A stretch of 64,000 bases of DNA from Luteimonas rhizosphaerae (GCF_002849595.1 NZ_NRQR01000026.1:1-64000); one strand, 5' to 3'. Positions 41,566 through 51,141 are shown, counted from the stretch's first letter. The notes: generated from the letters alone by a model not told the origin. Made by a program: numbers and translations.

Positions 41566-41657
41566 GTCGTCCCCTTCCGGCCCCCTGGCCGGTACGGCGG
41601 TCATCCTAGCCCAGGCGCCGGCGTCGGCGCCGCGGAACGCGCGGGTATCCTGTCGCG

Positions 41658-43325
41658 GTGACCGAATCCCCGACCTCCGCGACCGCCGATGCGGTCAACA
41701 TCGCCGCCGCCCTGCCGCGCCTGGCGCGCGAGCATCCCGACCGGATCGCGATGCGCTGCCCGGGCCGCGACGGCGGTTATGCCGACGCGCACGCGCTGAC
41801 CTACGCCGCGCTCGATACGCGCAGCGATGCGATCGCGGCCGGACTCGCCGCGCGCGGCATCGTCCGCGGCACGCGCACGGTGCTGATGGTGCGGCCGACG
41901 CCCGAGTTCTTCCTGCTGATGTTCGCGCTGTTCAAGGCGGGCGCGGTGCCGGTGCTGGTCGATCCGGGTATCGACAAACGCGCGCTGAAGCAGTGCCTGG
42001 ACGAAGCCCAGCCCGAGGCGTTCATCGGCATTCCGCTGGCGCAGGTCGCGCGCGTGCTGCTGCGCTGGGCAACAGCGGCGCGCGTGCGCATCACCACCGG
42101 GCGTCGGGCGCTGTGGAGTGACGCGACGCTGGCCGAGGTGGAACGCGCGGGCACCGGCGCCGGCCCGCAACTCGCCGCGACGGCCGGCGACGATGTCGCC
42201 GCGATCCTGTTCACCAGCGGTTCGACCGGCGTGCCCAAGGGCGTGGTCTACCGGCACCGCCATTTCGCCGCGCAGATCGACATGCTGCGCGAGGCGTTCG
42301 GGATCGGTGCCGGCGGCGTGGATCTGCCGACGTTCCCGCCGTTCGCGCTGTTCGATCCGGCGCTGGGGCTGACCTCGATCATTCCGGACATGGATCCGAC
42401 CCAGCCGGCCAAGGCCGATCCGCGCAAGCTGCATGCGGCGATCGAGCGGTTCGGCGTCGACCAGCTGTTCGGATCCCCTGCATTGATGGGTGTGCTCGCG
42501 ACGCATGGTCAGCCGCTGCCGACCTTGCGCCGCGTGACCTCGGCCGGTGCGCCGGTGCCGCCGGACACGGTCGCGAAGATTCTCGAACTGCTGCCTGACG
42601 ACGCACGCTTCTGGACGCCCTACGGCGCGACCGAATGCCTGCCGGTCGCGGTCATCGAAGGCCGCGAGCTGCTCGACCTGCGTACGCGCACCGAGCACGG
42701 CGCCGGCACCTGCGTGGGCCGCCCGGTGCCGCCGAACGCGGTGCGCATCATCCGGGTCGACGACGCCGCGATCGCAACCTGGTCCGACGCGCTGTGCGTG
42801 CCCGGCGCCCAGGTCGGCGAGATCACCGTCGCCGGACCGAGCGCGACCGACGCCTACTTCAACCGCGACGCGCAGACGCGACTGGCGAAGATCACCGAGA
42901 CATTGCCCGACGGCAGCACGCGCATCGTCCATCGCATGGGCGATCTCGGTTACTTCGATTCCGAAGGCCGGCTGTGGTTCTGCGGCCGCAAGGGCCACCG
43001 TGTGGTGACCGCGACCGGCACGCTGTGCACCGAACAGGTCGAACCGGTGTTCAACGTGCACGCCGAGGTGAAGCGCACCGCGCTGGTCGGCGTCGGTCCG
43101 AAGGGCGCGCAGACGCCGGTGCTGTGCGTGGAGCTCGAGGCCGGTGTCGCGAAGACGGAACAGGCGCGCATCGCCGACGAACTGCGCCACATCGGCGAAG
43201 GCTTCGTCCACACCGGGCGCATCACGCGCGTGCTGTTCCATCCCGGCTTCCCGGTCGACATCCGCCACAACGCCAAGATCGGCCGCGAGACCCTCGCCGT
43301 GTGGGCGGCGACGCGTGTCGGCTGA
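41658..43325 (+). CDS. oleC: OleC, beta-lactone synthetase (AMP-binding enzyme)
   Basis: A 555-residue acyl-CoA-synthetase-like enzyme. In the Ole pathway OleC uses ATP to close 2-alkyl-3-hydroxyacids into beta-lactones. The P-loop of adenylating enzymes is ILFTSGSTGVPKGVVYRH, the A5 motif is FWTPYGATECLPVA, and A7 is HRMGDLGYFDSEGRLWFCGRKGH. The C-terminal Lys is in DIRHNAKIGRETLAVW. The special Ole features QLFGSPALMGVLA and TFPPFALFDPALG are present. The start is GTG 41658. The following regulator gene starts inside its last 11 bases, so the two are likely co-translated. It lies 8.7 kb from oleA. Confidence 0.93.
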   Translation: MTESPTSATADAVNIAAALPRLAREHPDRIAMRCPGRDGGYADAHALTYAALDTRSDAIAAGLAARGIVRGTRTVLMVRPTPEFFLLMFALFKAGAVPVLVDPGIDKRALKQCLDEAQPEAFIGIPLAQVARVLLRWATAARVRITTGRRALWSDATLAEVERAGTGAGPQLAATAGDDVAAILFTSGSTGVPKGVVYRHRHFAAQIDMLREAFGIGAGGVDLPTFPPFALFDPALGLTSIIPDMDPTQPAKADPRKLHAAIERFGVDQLFGSPALMGVLATHGQPLPTLRRVTSAGAPVPPDTVAKILELLPDDARFWTPYGATECLPVAVIEGRELLDLRTRTEHGAGTCVGRPVPPNAVRIIRVDDAAIATWSDALCVPGAQVGEITVAGPSATDAYFNRDAQTRLAKITETLPDGSTRIVHRMGDLGYFDSEGRLWFCGRKGHRVVTATGTLCTEQVEPVFNVHAEVKRTALVGVGPKGAQTPVLCVELEAGVAKTEQARIADELRHIGEGFVHTGRITRVLFHPGFPVDIRHNAKIGRETLAVWAATRVG

Positions 43326-44898
43326 CCCTGCGCCTGCGCAGTACCGGCTCGACGATCTGCGCATCGATGTCGCGCGGCAACGCGTGGTCCGCGATGACGG
43401 ACAGGTGCTGGATGTGTCCGGCCTCAGCTTCCGGCTGCTGCATGTGCTGCTGGGGCAGGGCACACGCGTGGTCGGCTTCGACGAACTGATCGATCGCGTG
43501 TGGGCGCCCGCGCACGTGGGCGAGGAAACCGTCACCCAGCGCGTGCGCCTGCTGCGCCAGGCGCTGGGCGACGACGGCCGCCAGCCGCGCTATCTGCGGT
43601 CGGTACGCGGGCAGGGCTACCAGCTGTGCAGCGAACCGCGGATCGAAGCGCCGGCAACGCCGACGGCCGTCAAGTTCGAACGGCGACCGCATGCACCGCG
43701 CATCGCCGTGCTGCTGATGCTGACACTGTCGACGTCCGGCGCGCTGCTCTGGTGGTTGTGGCCGCGATCGGAAACGCCGGTCGTCTCGCCGTTACTGGAA
43801 CGTGCGGCGTACTACGCCGCCATCGGCCAGCCCGCGAACAACGAGCGCGCGATCGCGCTGTACCGGCAACGCCTGCAGGAAGCACCGGACGACAGCACCG
43901 CGCAGCTCGGCCTGAGTCGCGCCTACAGCGCACGCCTGTGTCTCTACAGCGGCAATGCCGAGGATGCAGCGCAGGCGCTGGCGCTGGCAGACGCCGTAGT
44001 TGCGCGACAGCCGGAATCCTCCGCTGCACATAACGCGCTCGCGTATGCACACGATTGCCGCGGCGAAGTCACCGCCGCGCTGGACGGCTACACGCGCGCC
44101 GTGAAGCTGGATCCCGCGGCCGACGGCAGCCGTGCGTCGGCCGCGTACCTGCAGGCACGACAGGGCCACATCGCCGAGGCGCTGGCCGCGAACCTGGATG
44201 TGCGCGCACCGGAGCGCGTGCGTTTCCTGGAGTTGCAGATCGCGTCCAACCTCGACCTGCTCGGCTACACCGCCGCAGCCGAAGCGCGGTACCGGCGCAG
44301 CTTCCAGCTGTATCCGGACAACGTGTTCTCCAATCTCGCCTGGCCCACGTTCCTCTACGAACACGGCCGTCCGGACGAAGCGCAGGCCGCGTTGAATGAA
44401 GCGATCTCGCGCGGCACGGATCACGCCGGCCTGCATCTGCTGGCCACGGAACTCGCCCTGTTGCGCGGCGAACACATCGCGGCGGGTGAAGCTGTGCAGC
44501 AGGCGCGTGCGCGCAAACCCCACGCCAGCCTGCCCGAGACGATGGCGTGGCGCATCGGTGCAGTGCCGCCGCCCGACGTCGCCACACTGCGCGCACGCGC
44601 CGATGCATTGCGCGCCGGACTCGCCAGCGGCTCCGATCCGTTCGACGGTGTCGAAGCCGCCCTGCTGCAGGTGCAGGCCGGCGACAACGCCGCCGCGTTC
44701 GGTGCACTCGATGCCGCGATCACCGCCGGCTTCCGCAATTCCGGCTACCTGCGCGTCTCACCGCTGTTCGCCGAACTGCGCACCGCGTCGGCGTTCGATG
44801 CCGCGCTGCGTCGCATCGACACGGCGCTCGCGGCCGAACGCGCTGCGGTGCAGGCGTCCGGCCGGCTGCCCGACGATGCGGTCACGGCATCGCGCTGA
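43315..44898 (+). CDS. CadC-like winged-helix membrane regulator with TPR-rich C-terminus
   Basis: A 527-residue predicted one-component regulator. The cytoplasmic N-terminus (about 8-105) is an OmpR/CadC-type winged helix: LDVSGLSFRLLHVLLGQGTR, ELIDRVWAPAHVGEETVTQR, VRLLRQALGDDGRQPRYLRS, VRGQGYQL. One membrane helix (IAVLLMLTLSTSGALLWWLW, about 127-146) follows. The rest, outside the inner membrane, is TPR-like (ALYRQRLQEAPDDSTAQLGL, AALDGYTRAVKLDPAADGS, AEARYRRSFQLYPDNVFSNL). The start is GTG 43315, within the oleC end. Its 3' end overlaps the opposing serine hydrolase gene by 17 nt. Targets are unknown; neighbours oleC and oleD are plausible. Confidence 0.88.
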   Translation: MSADPAPAQYRLDDLRIDVARQRVVRDDGQVLDVSGLSFRLLHVLLGQGTRVVGFDELIDRVWAPAHVGEETVTQRVRLLRQALGDDGRQPRYLRSVRGQGYQLCSEPRIEAPATPTAVKFERRPHAPRIAVLLMLTLSTSGALLWWLWPRSETPVVSPLLERAAYYAAIGQPANNERAIALYRQRLQEAPDDSTAQLGLSRAYSARLCLYSGNAEDAAQALALADAVVARQPESSAAHNALAYAHDCRGEVTAALDGYTRAVKLDPAADGSRASAAYLQARQGHIAEALAANLDVRAPERVRFLELQIASNLDLLGYTAAAEARYRRSFQLYPDNVFSNLAWPTFLYEHGRPDEAQAALNEAISRGTDHAGLHLLATELALLRGEHIAAGEAVQQARARKPHASLPETMAWRIGAVPPPDVATLRARADALRAGLASGSDPFDGVEAALLQVQAGDNAAAFGALDAAITAGFRNSGYLRVSPLFAELRTASAFDAALRRIDTALAAERAAVQASGRLPDDAVTASR

Positions 44899-45988
44899 GC
44901 ACGTAATCGGCGAACAGCTTTTGCGACTCGGCATGCATGCCGCGCTGGTTGTAGCGGGTGCGGGTGATCACCACGACCAGCTGCGATTCCGGCACCACGA
45001 ACACGTAGTTGCCGCCGTTGCCGGACATCGCCCACGCGTGCACCTGCCGGTCGCCCGCCTTGAACGGGAAGCGCCACATCTGGTAGCCGTAGTCGGCATC
45101 GAACGGCGTCTGCGCGTGCACCTGCGCCATCGCCCGCACCCAGTCGGCCGACACGATCTGCCGGTCGTGCCAGCGACCGCCATCGACGATCAGCTGTCCG
45201 AATTTCGCCAGATCCCGGCTGCGGTATTCCGTGCCGCCACCGCCCATGCCGGTGCCGTCCGAGGAACGATGCCAGCTTGCGGATGCGATCCCCAGCGGGC
45301 GCTCGAGCACGTCGGCAGCGAAGCGTTCCAGCGACATGCCACTCGCGCGCTCGACGATCGCGCCGAGCAGGAACGCGTTCGCCGTGCAGTAGGCGAACGC
45401 GCGGCCGTGGGGACTGTCAGCCGGACGCTTGGTCCAGGCGGGATAGCCGCGCTGCGGCAGATCGAGCGCGAACTGGATCCAGTCGGCACTGACGTACATC
45501 CGCTCTTCGTGCCCGGACGAGAACTCGTTGTTGTCGTCGCACTCCCACTGCGCGCTCATCGTCAGCAGGTCTTCGACCGTCGTGGCGGTCTTGAACGCGC
45601 CCGGATGGGCCGGCGTGCGGTCGGGAAAGAAGCCCAGGACCGGCGCATCGACGCCGTCGATCAATCCGCGGTCGATCGCCGCCCCGACCAGCAGCGCGGT
45701 CACGCTTTTGGCCAGTGAGCGGGTGTTGTGCAGGGTGTCGCGGTCGGCCCCGTTGAAATAGGCCTCGTGGATCAACGCGCCGCGGTGGACGACCAGCACG
45801 CTGGTGGTATCGGGCGCTTCGCCGCCGGCGATGGCGGCATCCAGCGCGGCGAGCCGGTCGGTGTTCCAGCCACGTGCACCTGCGTCGGCGACCGGCCAGT
45901 CGGTGACGGGCGAGGGTGAAGCGGCCGCAAGCGGCGCGGCGGACAGAGCAAGCAGCGCGGACAGTGCGAGGCGGGACAAGGACTGCAT
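44882..45988 (-). CDS. Serine hydrolase, class C beta-lactamase family, secreted
   Basis: A 368-residue penicillin-recognising serine hydrolase with a signal peptide (LSRLALSALLALSAAPLAAA). The SxxK motif is NTRSLAKSVTALLVGAAID. The second motif region reads AFAYCTANAFLLGAIVE, so the canonical YxN Asn is not in its usual position (Tyr-Cys-Thr). The third region is AMSGNGGNYVFVVPE. It may be an esterase or a D-amino-acid-peptide hydrolase; true beta-lactamase activity cannot be claimed. ATG 45988 is chosen over an upstream ATG because of the signal peptide. The convergent overlap with the regulator gene could make the transcripts antisense at their 3' ends. Confidence 0.87.
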   Translation of the reverse strand: MQSLSRLALSALLALSAAPLAAASPSPVTDWPVADAGARGWNTDRLAALDAAIAGGEAPDTTSVLVVHRGALIHEAYFNGADRDTLHNTRSLAKSVTALLVGAAIDRGLIDGVDAPVLGFFPDRTPAHPGAFKTATTVEDLLTMSAQWECDDNNEFSSGHEERMYVSADWIQFALDLPQRGYPAWTKRPADSPHGRAFAYCTANAFLLGAIVERASGMSLERFAADVLERPLGIASASWHRSSDGTGMGGGGTEYRSRDLAKFGQLIVDGGRWHDRQIVSADWVRAMAQVHAQTPFDADYGYQMWRFPFKAGDRQVHAWAMSGNGGNYVFVVPESQLVVVITRTRYNQRGMHAESQKLFADYVLSAMP

Positions 45989-46170
45989 GGACGGACTCCG
46001 GTCGAGGGAGCCGCACTGCACGCCATGTCCGTCTGAAGTGCCTGATAGGGGAATGAAGAATTCTGAAGTGCAGGCGGATCAGCGACTTGCAGCCGTCAGT
46101 GCCATGGGCGCGTCGCCAAGCCCGGCGGGCGTCGCTATCGTGTGCGGCCCTGCAACGTGTGGAGTCGGCA

Positions 46171-47181
46171 ATGCGGATCCTGGTTACCGGTGGCGGCGGC
46201 TTCCTCGGCCAGGCCCTGTGCCGCGGCCTCGTCGAACGCGGTCATGACGTCACCAGCTTCAATCGCGGGCACTACCCCGAGCTCGATGCGATCGGCGTGC
46301 GCCAGGTGCGCGGCGATCTCGCCGATGCGGACGCGGTACGCGCTGCCGCGCTGGGCATGGACGCAATCTTCCACAACGCGGCCAAGGCCGGCGCTTGGGG
46401 CAGCTACGAGAGTTACCACCAGGCCAATGTCGTCGGCACGCAGAACGTGCTCGATGCCTGCCGCGCGCATGGCATCGGCCGGCTGGTCTACACCTCGACG
46501 CCCAGCGTGACCCACCGGGCGACGCATCCGGTCGAAGGCGGCACCGCCGACACCGTGCCTTATGGCGAGGGCTTCAAGGCGCCGTACGCGACGACCAAGA
46601 AGATTGCCGAACAGGCCGTGCTCGCCGCGAACGGCCCGGACCTCGCGACGGTCGCGCTGCGTCCGCGGCTGATCTGGGGGCCCGGCGACCAGCAACTGCT
46701 GCCGCGCCTGGCCGAGCGGGCACGGGCCGGGCGGCTGCGCTTCGTCGGCGACGGTGAGAACCGCATCGACACCACCTACATCGACAATGCGGCGCAGGCG
46801 CATTTCGACGCCTTCGACCATCTGGCGCCGGGCGCGGCCTGCGCGGGCCGCGCCTACTTCATCAGCAACGGCGAACCGACGACGGTGCGCGAGATCGTCA
46901 ACGCGCTGCTGGCCGCCGCCGGCGCGCCGCAGGTCGCGAAGACGATTCCCTTTGGCGCCGCCTACGCGATCGGTGCGATCTGCGAATCTGTGTGGCCGCT
47001 GCTGCGCCTGAAAGGCGAGCCGCCGATGACGCGGTTCCTGGCCGAGCAACTGAGCACGACGCACTGGTACGACATGGCGCCGGCGACGCGCGATTTCGGC
47101 TACGTGCCGCGTGTCACGCTCGCCGAAGGCCTGCGCCGGCTGGCGGCGTCCCATGTGGGCGGCACCGCGGCGCGGGCCTGA
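46171..47181 (+). CDS. oleD: OleD, 2-alkyl-3-oxoalkanoate reductase
   Basis: A 336-residue extended SDR (NAD-dependent epimerase/3-beta-HSD fold). OleD reduces the 2-alkyl-3-ketoacid made by OleA to the 3-hydroxyacid used by OleC. It starts with the Rossmann motif [40 protein letters not shown] and [11 protein letters not shown] follow, with the catalytic YxxxK in [15 protein letters not shown], then [18 protein letters not shown]. The close pairing with OleA/B/C in the window supports OleD over a generic steroid dehydrogenase. ATG 46171 is preceded by GGAG at 46161-46164. Confidence 0.92.
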   Translation: MRILVTGGGGFLGQALCRGLVERGHDVTSFNRGHYPELDAIGVRQVRGDLADADAVRAAALGMDAIFHNAAKAGAWGSYESYHQANVVGTQNVLDACRAHGIGRLVYTSTPSVTHRATHPVEGGTADTVPYGEGFKAPYATTKKIAEQAVLAANGPDLATVALRPRLIWGPGDQQLLPRLAERARAGRLRFVGDGENRIDTTYIDNAAQAHFDAFDHLAPGAACAGRAYFISNGEPTTVREIVNALLAAAGAPQVAKTIPFGAAYAIGAICESVWPLLRLKGEPPMTRFLAEQLSTTHWYDMAPATRDFGYVPRVTLAEGLRRLAASHVGGTAARA

Positions 47182-47337
47182 TCGACGCCACGGTCCGGCG
47201 GCCGGCGGTTTCACGCATCCATCATCCTGCTGAAGAACATCGCGGCGAATCCGTCGCGCCGTCACCTGATCGCGACCTGACCGGGCATACCGTGACCCCA
47301 CGCCGCTTCCGGCCGGAGCCCCAACGGAGACTCAACA

Positions 47338-47479
47338 ATGCTCAGGTATGCCGGCCATCATCGCCGGCGTGCTCGGCTTCAGTGGCGTCGCAGGCGCCGC
47401 GACCAATATCGCGTGGATCCTGTTCGTCGTGTTCCTGATCCTCGCCGTCGTTTCGATGCTGCGTGGTCGACGGGTCTGA
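47338..47479 (+). pseudogene. DUF1328 (YtjA-like) small membrane protein, frameshifted by an internal deletion
   Basis: The ATG at 47338, preceded by CGGAGA, encodes MLRYA, the standard start of DUF1328 proteins, and then runs out of phase. From 47357 a second frame encodes the rest of the family almost perfectly: [20 protein letters not shown], then [20 protein letters not shown], ending TGA 47477-47479. Only 4 nt lie where about 21 would be expected, so roughly 17 nt are missing. An internal ATG at 47348 could still give a 43-residue protein lacking the first hydrophobic residues, but it has no proper ribosome site. It is either a true pseudogene or a sequence error. A terminator follows. 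Confidence 0.75.
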
Positions 47480-47510
47480 CGATCCGTTCCGATCCCAGGA
47501 TCGAACGCGA

Positions 47511-47540
47511 AAAGCCCGCCGCAAGGCGGGCTTTTTCTTT
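47511..47540 (+). terminator. Rho-independent terminator after the DUF1328 locus
   Basis: A 10-bp stem (AAAGCCCGCC/GGCGGGCTTT) with loop GCAA is followed by a T-rich tract (TTTTTCTTT). It would end transcription of the DUF1328 locus before ubiJ. Confidence 0.88.
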
Positions 47541-47586
47541 GCCTGGCGACGCGGCTGCGGGCGCGGGGCGGACGCTACAATGCCGC

Positions 47587-48237
47587 ATGGTCGACCGTCC
47601 GTACTCTCCGTTTTCGATGTTGAAGCCGATCGCCGGGCGCGCGCTCGAGACGGCGCTCAATCGCGCGCTGGCACTCGACGCCGACACCTGCGCCGCGCTG
47701 CGCGGCCTCGACGGCCAGCGCATCGCGCTGACCCTGTCGTCGCCGCCGCTGGCGCTGGAACTGCGCGTCGACGGCGAACGTCTCGTCGTCGGGCCGGTGG
47801 ATGCGGCCAGCGAACCGGACCTCGCGGTCCGCACCTCGCTGGCCGGCGTGCTGTCGCAGCTGCCGTTCCTGCGCCGCGACGACGCCCCGCCGATCGGCAA
47901 GGTCCGGGTCTCGGGCGATGCCGAACTCGCGCGGCGCCTGCAGAAGCTCGCCAGCCGTTTCGATCCCGACTGGCAGCAGCCGTTCGTGGCCGTCTTCGGC
48001 GAGGTCATCGGCGTGCAGGTCGCCAACGCGTTCGCCGCCGCGCTGCGCCAGGCGCAGGATCTCGGCCGCACGCTGGCGGGCAGCGCGGCCGAATACGTGA
48101 CCGAGGAATCGCGCGACGTCGTCGCGCGCGATGAGCTCAACGCCTTCCACGACGACGTCGATGCGATCCGCGACGATGTCGAACGCCTCGCCGCGCGCGT
48201 CGCGCGCCTGGCGCCCGACCGCGGGTCTGCGGGATGA
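47587..48237 (+). CDS. ubiJ: Ubiquinone biosynthesis accessory factor UbiJ (SCP2 domain)
   Basis: A 216-residue UbiJ-like protein with an SCP2 sterol-carrier-like domain at about 20-125 ([56 protein letters not shown]). A C-terminal helical coiled coil follows ([20 protein letters not shown]). UbiJ, with UbiK, organises the soluble complex of ubiquinone-ring hydroxylases and binds the lipid intermediates. The start is taken at ATG 47587; ATG 47617 (MLKPIAG) would resemble E. coli UbiJ more closely. Its stop overlaps the ubiB start by 4 nt. UbiE, usually first in this operon, is not adjacent. Confidence 0.87.
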   Translation: MVDRPYSPFSMLKPIAGRALETALNRALALDADTCAALRGLDGQRIALTLSSPPLALELRVDGERLVVGPVDAASEPDLAVRTSLAGVLSQLPFLRRDDAPPIGKVRVSGDAELARRLQKLASRFDPDWQQPFVAVFGEVIGVQVANAFAAALRQAQDLGRTLAGSAAEYVTEESRDVVARDELNAFHDDVDAIRDDVERLAARVARLAPDRGSAG

Positions 48238-49901
48238 GGGGGCTGCTGCGCGCCTCGCGCATCGGCCGGGTCCTGCTGCGCTACCGGCTCGACGATCTGC
48301 TCGACGGCACGCCGGTCGAACGCTGGCTCAGGCTCGCGCGCCCCTTCGTGCCCGGCGCGTCGCACGATATCGCCGGCCGCTCGCGCGGCGCGCGATTGCG
48401 GCTCGCGCTGCAGGACCTCGGGCCGATCTTCGTCAAGTTCGGCCAGATCCTGTCGACCCGCCGCGACCTGGTGCCGGTCGACATCGTCGACGAGCTGGCG
48501 CTGCTGCAGGACAACGTCGCGCCGTTCGACGGTGCGCTGGCGCTGGCGATCATCGAGCGCGAACTGCAGATGCCGATCGCCGCGGCGTTCGCGGACTTCG
48601 ACAGCACCCCGCTGGCCTCGGCGTCGATCGCCCAGGTCCACGCGGCGACGCTGCCTGCCGACGACCGCCATCCGCCGCGCGAAGTCGTGGTCAAGGTGCT
48701 GCGGCCGAACATCGAGAAGCAGATCGCGGCCGACATCGCGCTGCTGAAGAACCTCGCCGCGCTGGTCGACCGCACCCATCCCAATGCCGACAAGATCCGG
48801 CCGCGCGAAGTCGTCGCCGAGATCGAGAACACACTGGCCGCCGAGCTCGACCTGCAGCGCGAAGGCGCCAATGCATCGGTGCTGCGGCGGTTCTGGGAGG
48901 CGTCCGCGGATCTCTACGTGCCGGCGCCGATCTGGGAGCGCACCGCGCAGCGCGTGCTCACCCTGGAGCGCGTGCGCGGCATTCCCAGCGACGACATCGC
49001 CGCGCTCGACGCGGCCGGCATCGACCGCAAGGCGCTGGCGGCCAAGGGCGTGCGCGTGTTCTACACGCAGGTGTTCCGCGACAATTTCTTCCATGCCGAC
49101 GCGCACGCCGGCAACATCTGGGTCGATCCCACGCGTCGCGACAATCCGCGTTTCATCGCGCTCGATTTCGGAATCATGGGCCAGCTCTCGCGCGAGGATC
49201 AGTACTACCTCGCGGAGAATTTCATGGCGATCTTCCGCCGCGACTACCGCCGGATCGCCGAGCTGCACATCCAGGCCGGCTGGATGCCCGCGCATCTGCG
49301 CATCGACGAACTCGAAGCGGCCGTGCGCTCGGTCTGCGAGCCGTACTTCACCCGGCCGCTGTCGGAGATCTCGCTCGGCGAAGTGCTCGGCAAACTGTTC
49401 CGCACGGCGCAGCGCTACCAGCTCACGCTGCAGCCGCAGCTGATCCTGCTGCAGAAGACCCTGTTGAGCATCGAGGGCATCGGTCGCCTGCTCGATCCCA
49501 AGCTCGACATCTGGGCCGTCGCGCGGCCGGTGCTCGAGCGCATCCTCGTCGAGCGCTACAGCCCGCAGCGCCTGGGCCGCGAATTCCGCGACCGCCTGCC
49601 GGAACTGATCACCCAGGCGCCGGACATGCCGCGCCTGCTGCATGCCTGGCTCAAGCAGCAGGTCGAGGGCGGCCACGAGCTCAAGATGCGCTCGCACGAT
49701 CTGGCCGAACTCAACGCGACGATGCAGGGCATGCAGCGCCGTGTCGTCGCGGCGATCCTCGGTGTCGGTCTGCTGATCGTCGCGGCGGTGCTGTTCGCGC
49801 TGGAAGCGGGCGGTCCGTCGCTGTTCGGCCTGCCGGTCGCGACCTGGGTCGCGGGTGTCGGCGGGCTGTGGGCCCTGCTGGCGTCCTGGCCGCGGCGCTA
49901 G
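48234..49901 (+). CDS. ubiB: Ubiquinone biosynthesis atypical kinase/ATPase UbiB
   Basis: A 555-residue UbiB (ABC1/ADCK family), an atypical protein-kinase-like ATPase needed for aerobic ubiquinone synthesis. It carries the hallmark KxGQ motif in [17 protein letters not shown] and the Ala-rich loop in [14 protein letters not shown] in place of a kinase P-loop. The catalytic-loop equivalent is [13 protein letters not shown], and the metal-binding DFG equivalent is [11 protein letters not shown]. Two membrane helices at the C-terminus ([18 protein letters not shown] and a final one) anchor it. It is translationally coupled to ubiJ through ATGA. Confidence 0.95.
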   Translation: MRGLLRASRIGRVLLRYRLDDLLDGTPVERWLRLARPFVPGASHDIAGRSRGARLRLALQDLGPIFVKFGQILSTRRDLVPVDIVDELALLQDNVAPFDGALALAIIERELQMPIAAAFADFDSTPLASASIAQVHAATLPADDRHPPREVVVKVLRPNIEKQIAADIALLKNLAALVDRTHPNADKIRPREVVAEIENTLAAELDLQREGANASVLRRFWEASADLYVPAPIWERTAQRVLTLERVRGIPSDDIAALDAAGIDRKALAAKGVRVFYTQVFRDNFFHADAHAGNIWVDPTRRDNPRFIALDFGIMGQLSREDQYYLAENFMAIFRRDYRRIAELHIQAGWMPAHLRIDELEAAVRSVCEPYFTRPLSEISLGEVLGKLFRTAQRYQLTLQPQLILLQKTLLSIEGIGRLLDPKLDIWAVARPVLERILVERYSPQRLGREFRDRLPELITQAPDMPRLLHAWLKQQVEGGHELKMRSHDLAELNATMQGMQRRVVAAILGVGLLIVAAVLFALEAGGPSLFGLPVATWVAGVGGLWALLASWPRR

Positions 49902-50322
49902 CGCGCCCGACGTCGCCCGGCGGGTGCGGGCGATGTCCTCCGTCGACTTTTTGCGTGTGTGACGGGCCGCTCGGGCCGTGACGCGGCATGTCGCGCGCGA
50001 GCGCCTTCCTATGACGGGCAGCAACTTGCGCTGCCGCTGCGGTCGGCAGCGCAGTCGACGCCCGACGAGTCCGTCGCGTTCGGACGGCGTGTCGGTAGGC
50101 GCGTGTTTGCGCGAGAACCGGGACGGCAAGAAGGCCCGTCGCGCGCGAGCGCCCTCCATTACGACGCGTGGAGGTCGGGCCGGACCATGCGGCGCGCAGC
50201 AGGCGAGGGGCGCCTGCGCAGGTTCCGCATCGCCGTTCTCTGAGAACGTGCTTGCGCGCGGGCCAGGCGGAACGCACGACCCGCGCGAACCGGCCTGCCC
50301 CCGCCGTGCGTTTCTCCGATTT
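49902..50322. other. Intergenic region with a short direct repeat and a palindrome
   Basis: About 420 bp between the convergent ubiB and tatD genes with no supported gene. It contains a 16-bp exact direct repeat (GTCGCGCGCGAGCGCC at 49990-50005 and 50138-50153) and a perfect odd palindrome at 50234-50248 (CGTTCTC, T, GAGAACG). Either could be a relic or a binding site; neither matches a motif known to me. Confidence 0.5.
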
Positions 50323-51141
50323 TTATGCCGAACCGGCGTCGGCGTCCTGCACTGCGGACAGTCCGAAGAACGCCAGCGCCGTCGCCGTCGTCGCGGCGGC
50401 GGTCACGTCGACGGTCTCGCTGCGATCCCGCGCCAGTTCCTCGACGATATGCGGCAGGAACGCCGGTTCGTTGCGACGGTCCTTGGGCATCGGCTTGAGC
50501 GTGCGCGGCAGCAGGTACGGCGCGTCGGTCTCGACCATCAGGCGGTGCGCCGGAATGTTCGGCACCAGTTCGCGCAGATGCTGGCCGCGGCGTTCGTCGC
50601 ACAGCCAGCCGGTGATGCCGATGTGCCAGTCGCGGTCGAGGTAGTCGAACAGCTCCCGCCGCTCGCCGGTGAAGCAGTGCACGACCGCCGGGCCGAGCCG
50701 GCCGTCGAACTCGCGCATGATCGCGATGAAGTCGTCGTGCGCGTCGCGCTGGTGCAGGAACAGCGGCTTGCCGGTGTCGACGGCGATCTGCAGCTGGCGC
50801 TCGAAGGCCTTGCGCTGTGCCGGGCGCGGGGCGAAGTCGCGGAAGTAATCGAGCCCGCATTCGCCGACCGCGACGACTTGCGGATGCGCGTGCAGCGCCC
50901 GCAGCTCGGCATCGCATTCGGCGGTGTATTCCACCGCGTGGTGCGGATGCACGCCGGCCGTGGCGTACAGAAATCCGGGATGCTGCTGCGCGAGTGCCAG
51001 GGCCTTGGGCGAATGTTCGCGGCTGGCGCCGGTGACGACCAGCGCCGACACGCCGGCCGCGCGAGCGCGTTCCAGCACGGCGTCGCGATCGCGATCGAAG
51101 CTGTCGTGGGTCAGGTTGGCGCCGATATCGATCAACTGCAT
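50323..51141 (-). CDS. tatD: TatD family metal-dependent hydrolase
   Basis: A 272-residue TatD-type nuclease/hydrolase (TIM barrel). It opens MQLIDIGANLTHDSFDRDRD, the true-TatD form (IGANL) rather than the HxH start of YcfH/YjjV. Metal and catalytic residues are in TAGVHPHHAVEY, VVAVGECGLDYFRDF (Glu), FLHQRDAHDDF (His), VVHCFTGERREL (His) and MVETDAPYLLPR (Asp). TatD has 3'-5' DNase activity and is linked to DNA repair and quality control; no tat genes are visible nearby. The start is ATG 51141. Confidence 0.93.
   Translation of the reverse strand: MQLIDIGANLTHDSFDRDRDAVLERARAAGVSALVVTGASREHSPKALALAQQHPGFLYATAGVHPHHAVEYTAECDAELRALHAHPQVVAVGECGLDYFRDFAPRPAQRKAFERQLQIAVDTGKPLFLHQRDAHDDFIAIMREFDGRLGPAVVHCFTGERRELFDYLDRDWHIGITGWLCDERRGQHLRELVPNIPAHRLMVETDAPYLLPRTLKPMPKDRRNEPAFLPHIVEELARDRSETVDVTAAATTATALAFFGLSAVQDADAGSA

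Noticed and set aside
44882..45988. Calling the secreted serine hydrolases (572-1960 and 44882-45988) beta-lactamases
   Set aside because: The family fold is clear, but the motifs are equally those of esterases and peptidases, and the second protein lacks a canonical YxN. No resistance function can be claimed.
49990..50153. A 16-bp direct repeat as a possible attachment site or CRISPR remnant
   Set aside because: Only two copies 148 bp apart made of CG dinucleotides, no integrase, no spacing pattern; chance is likely in this base composition.
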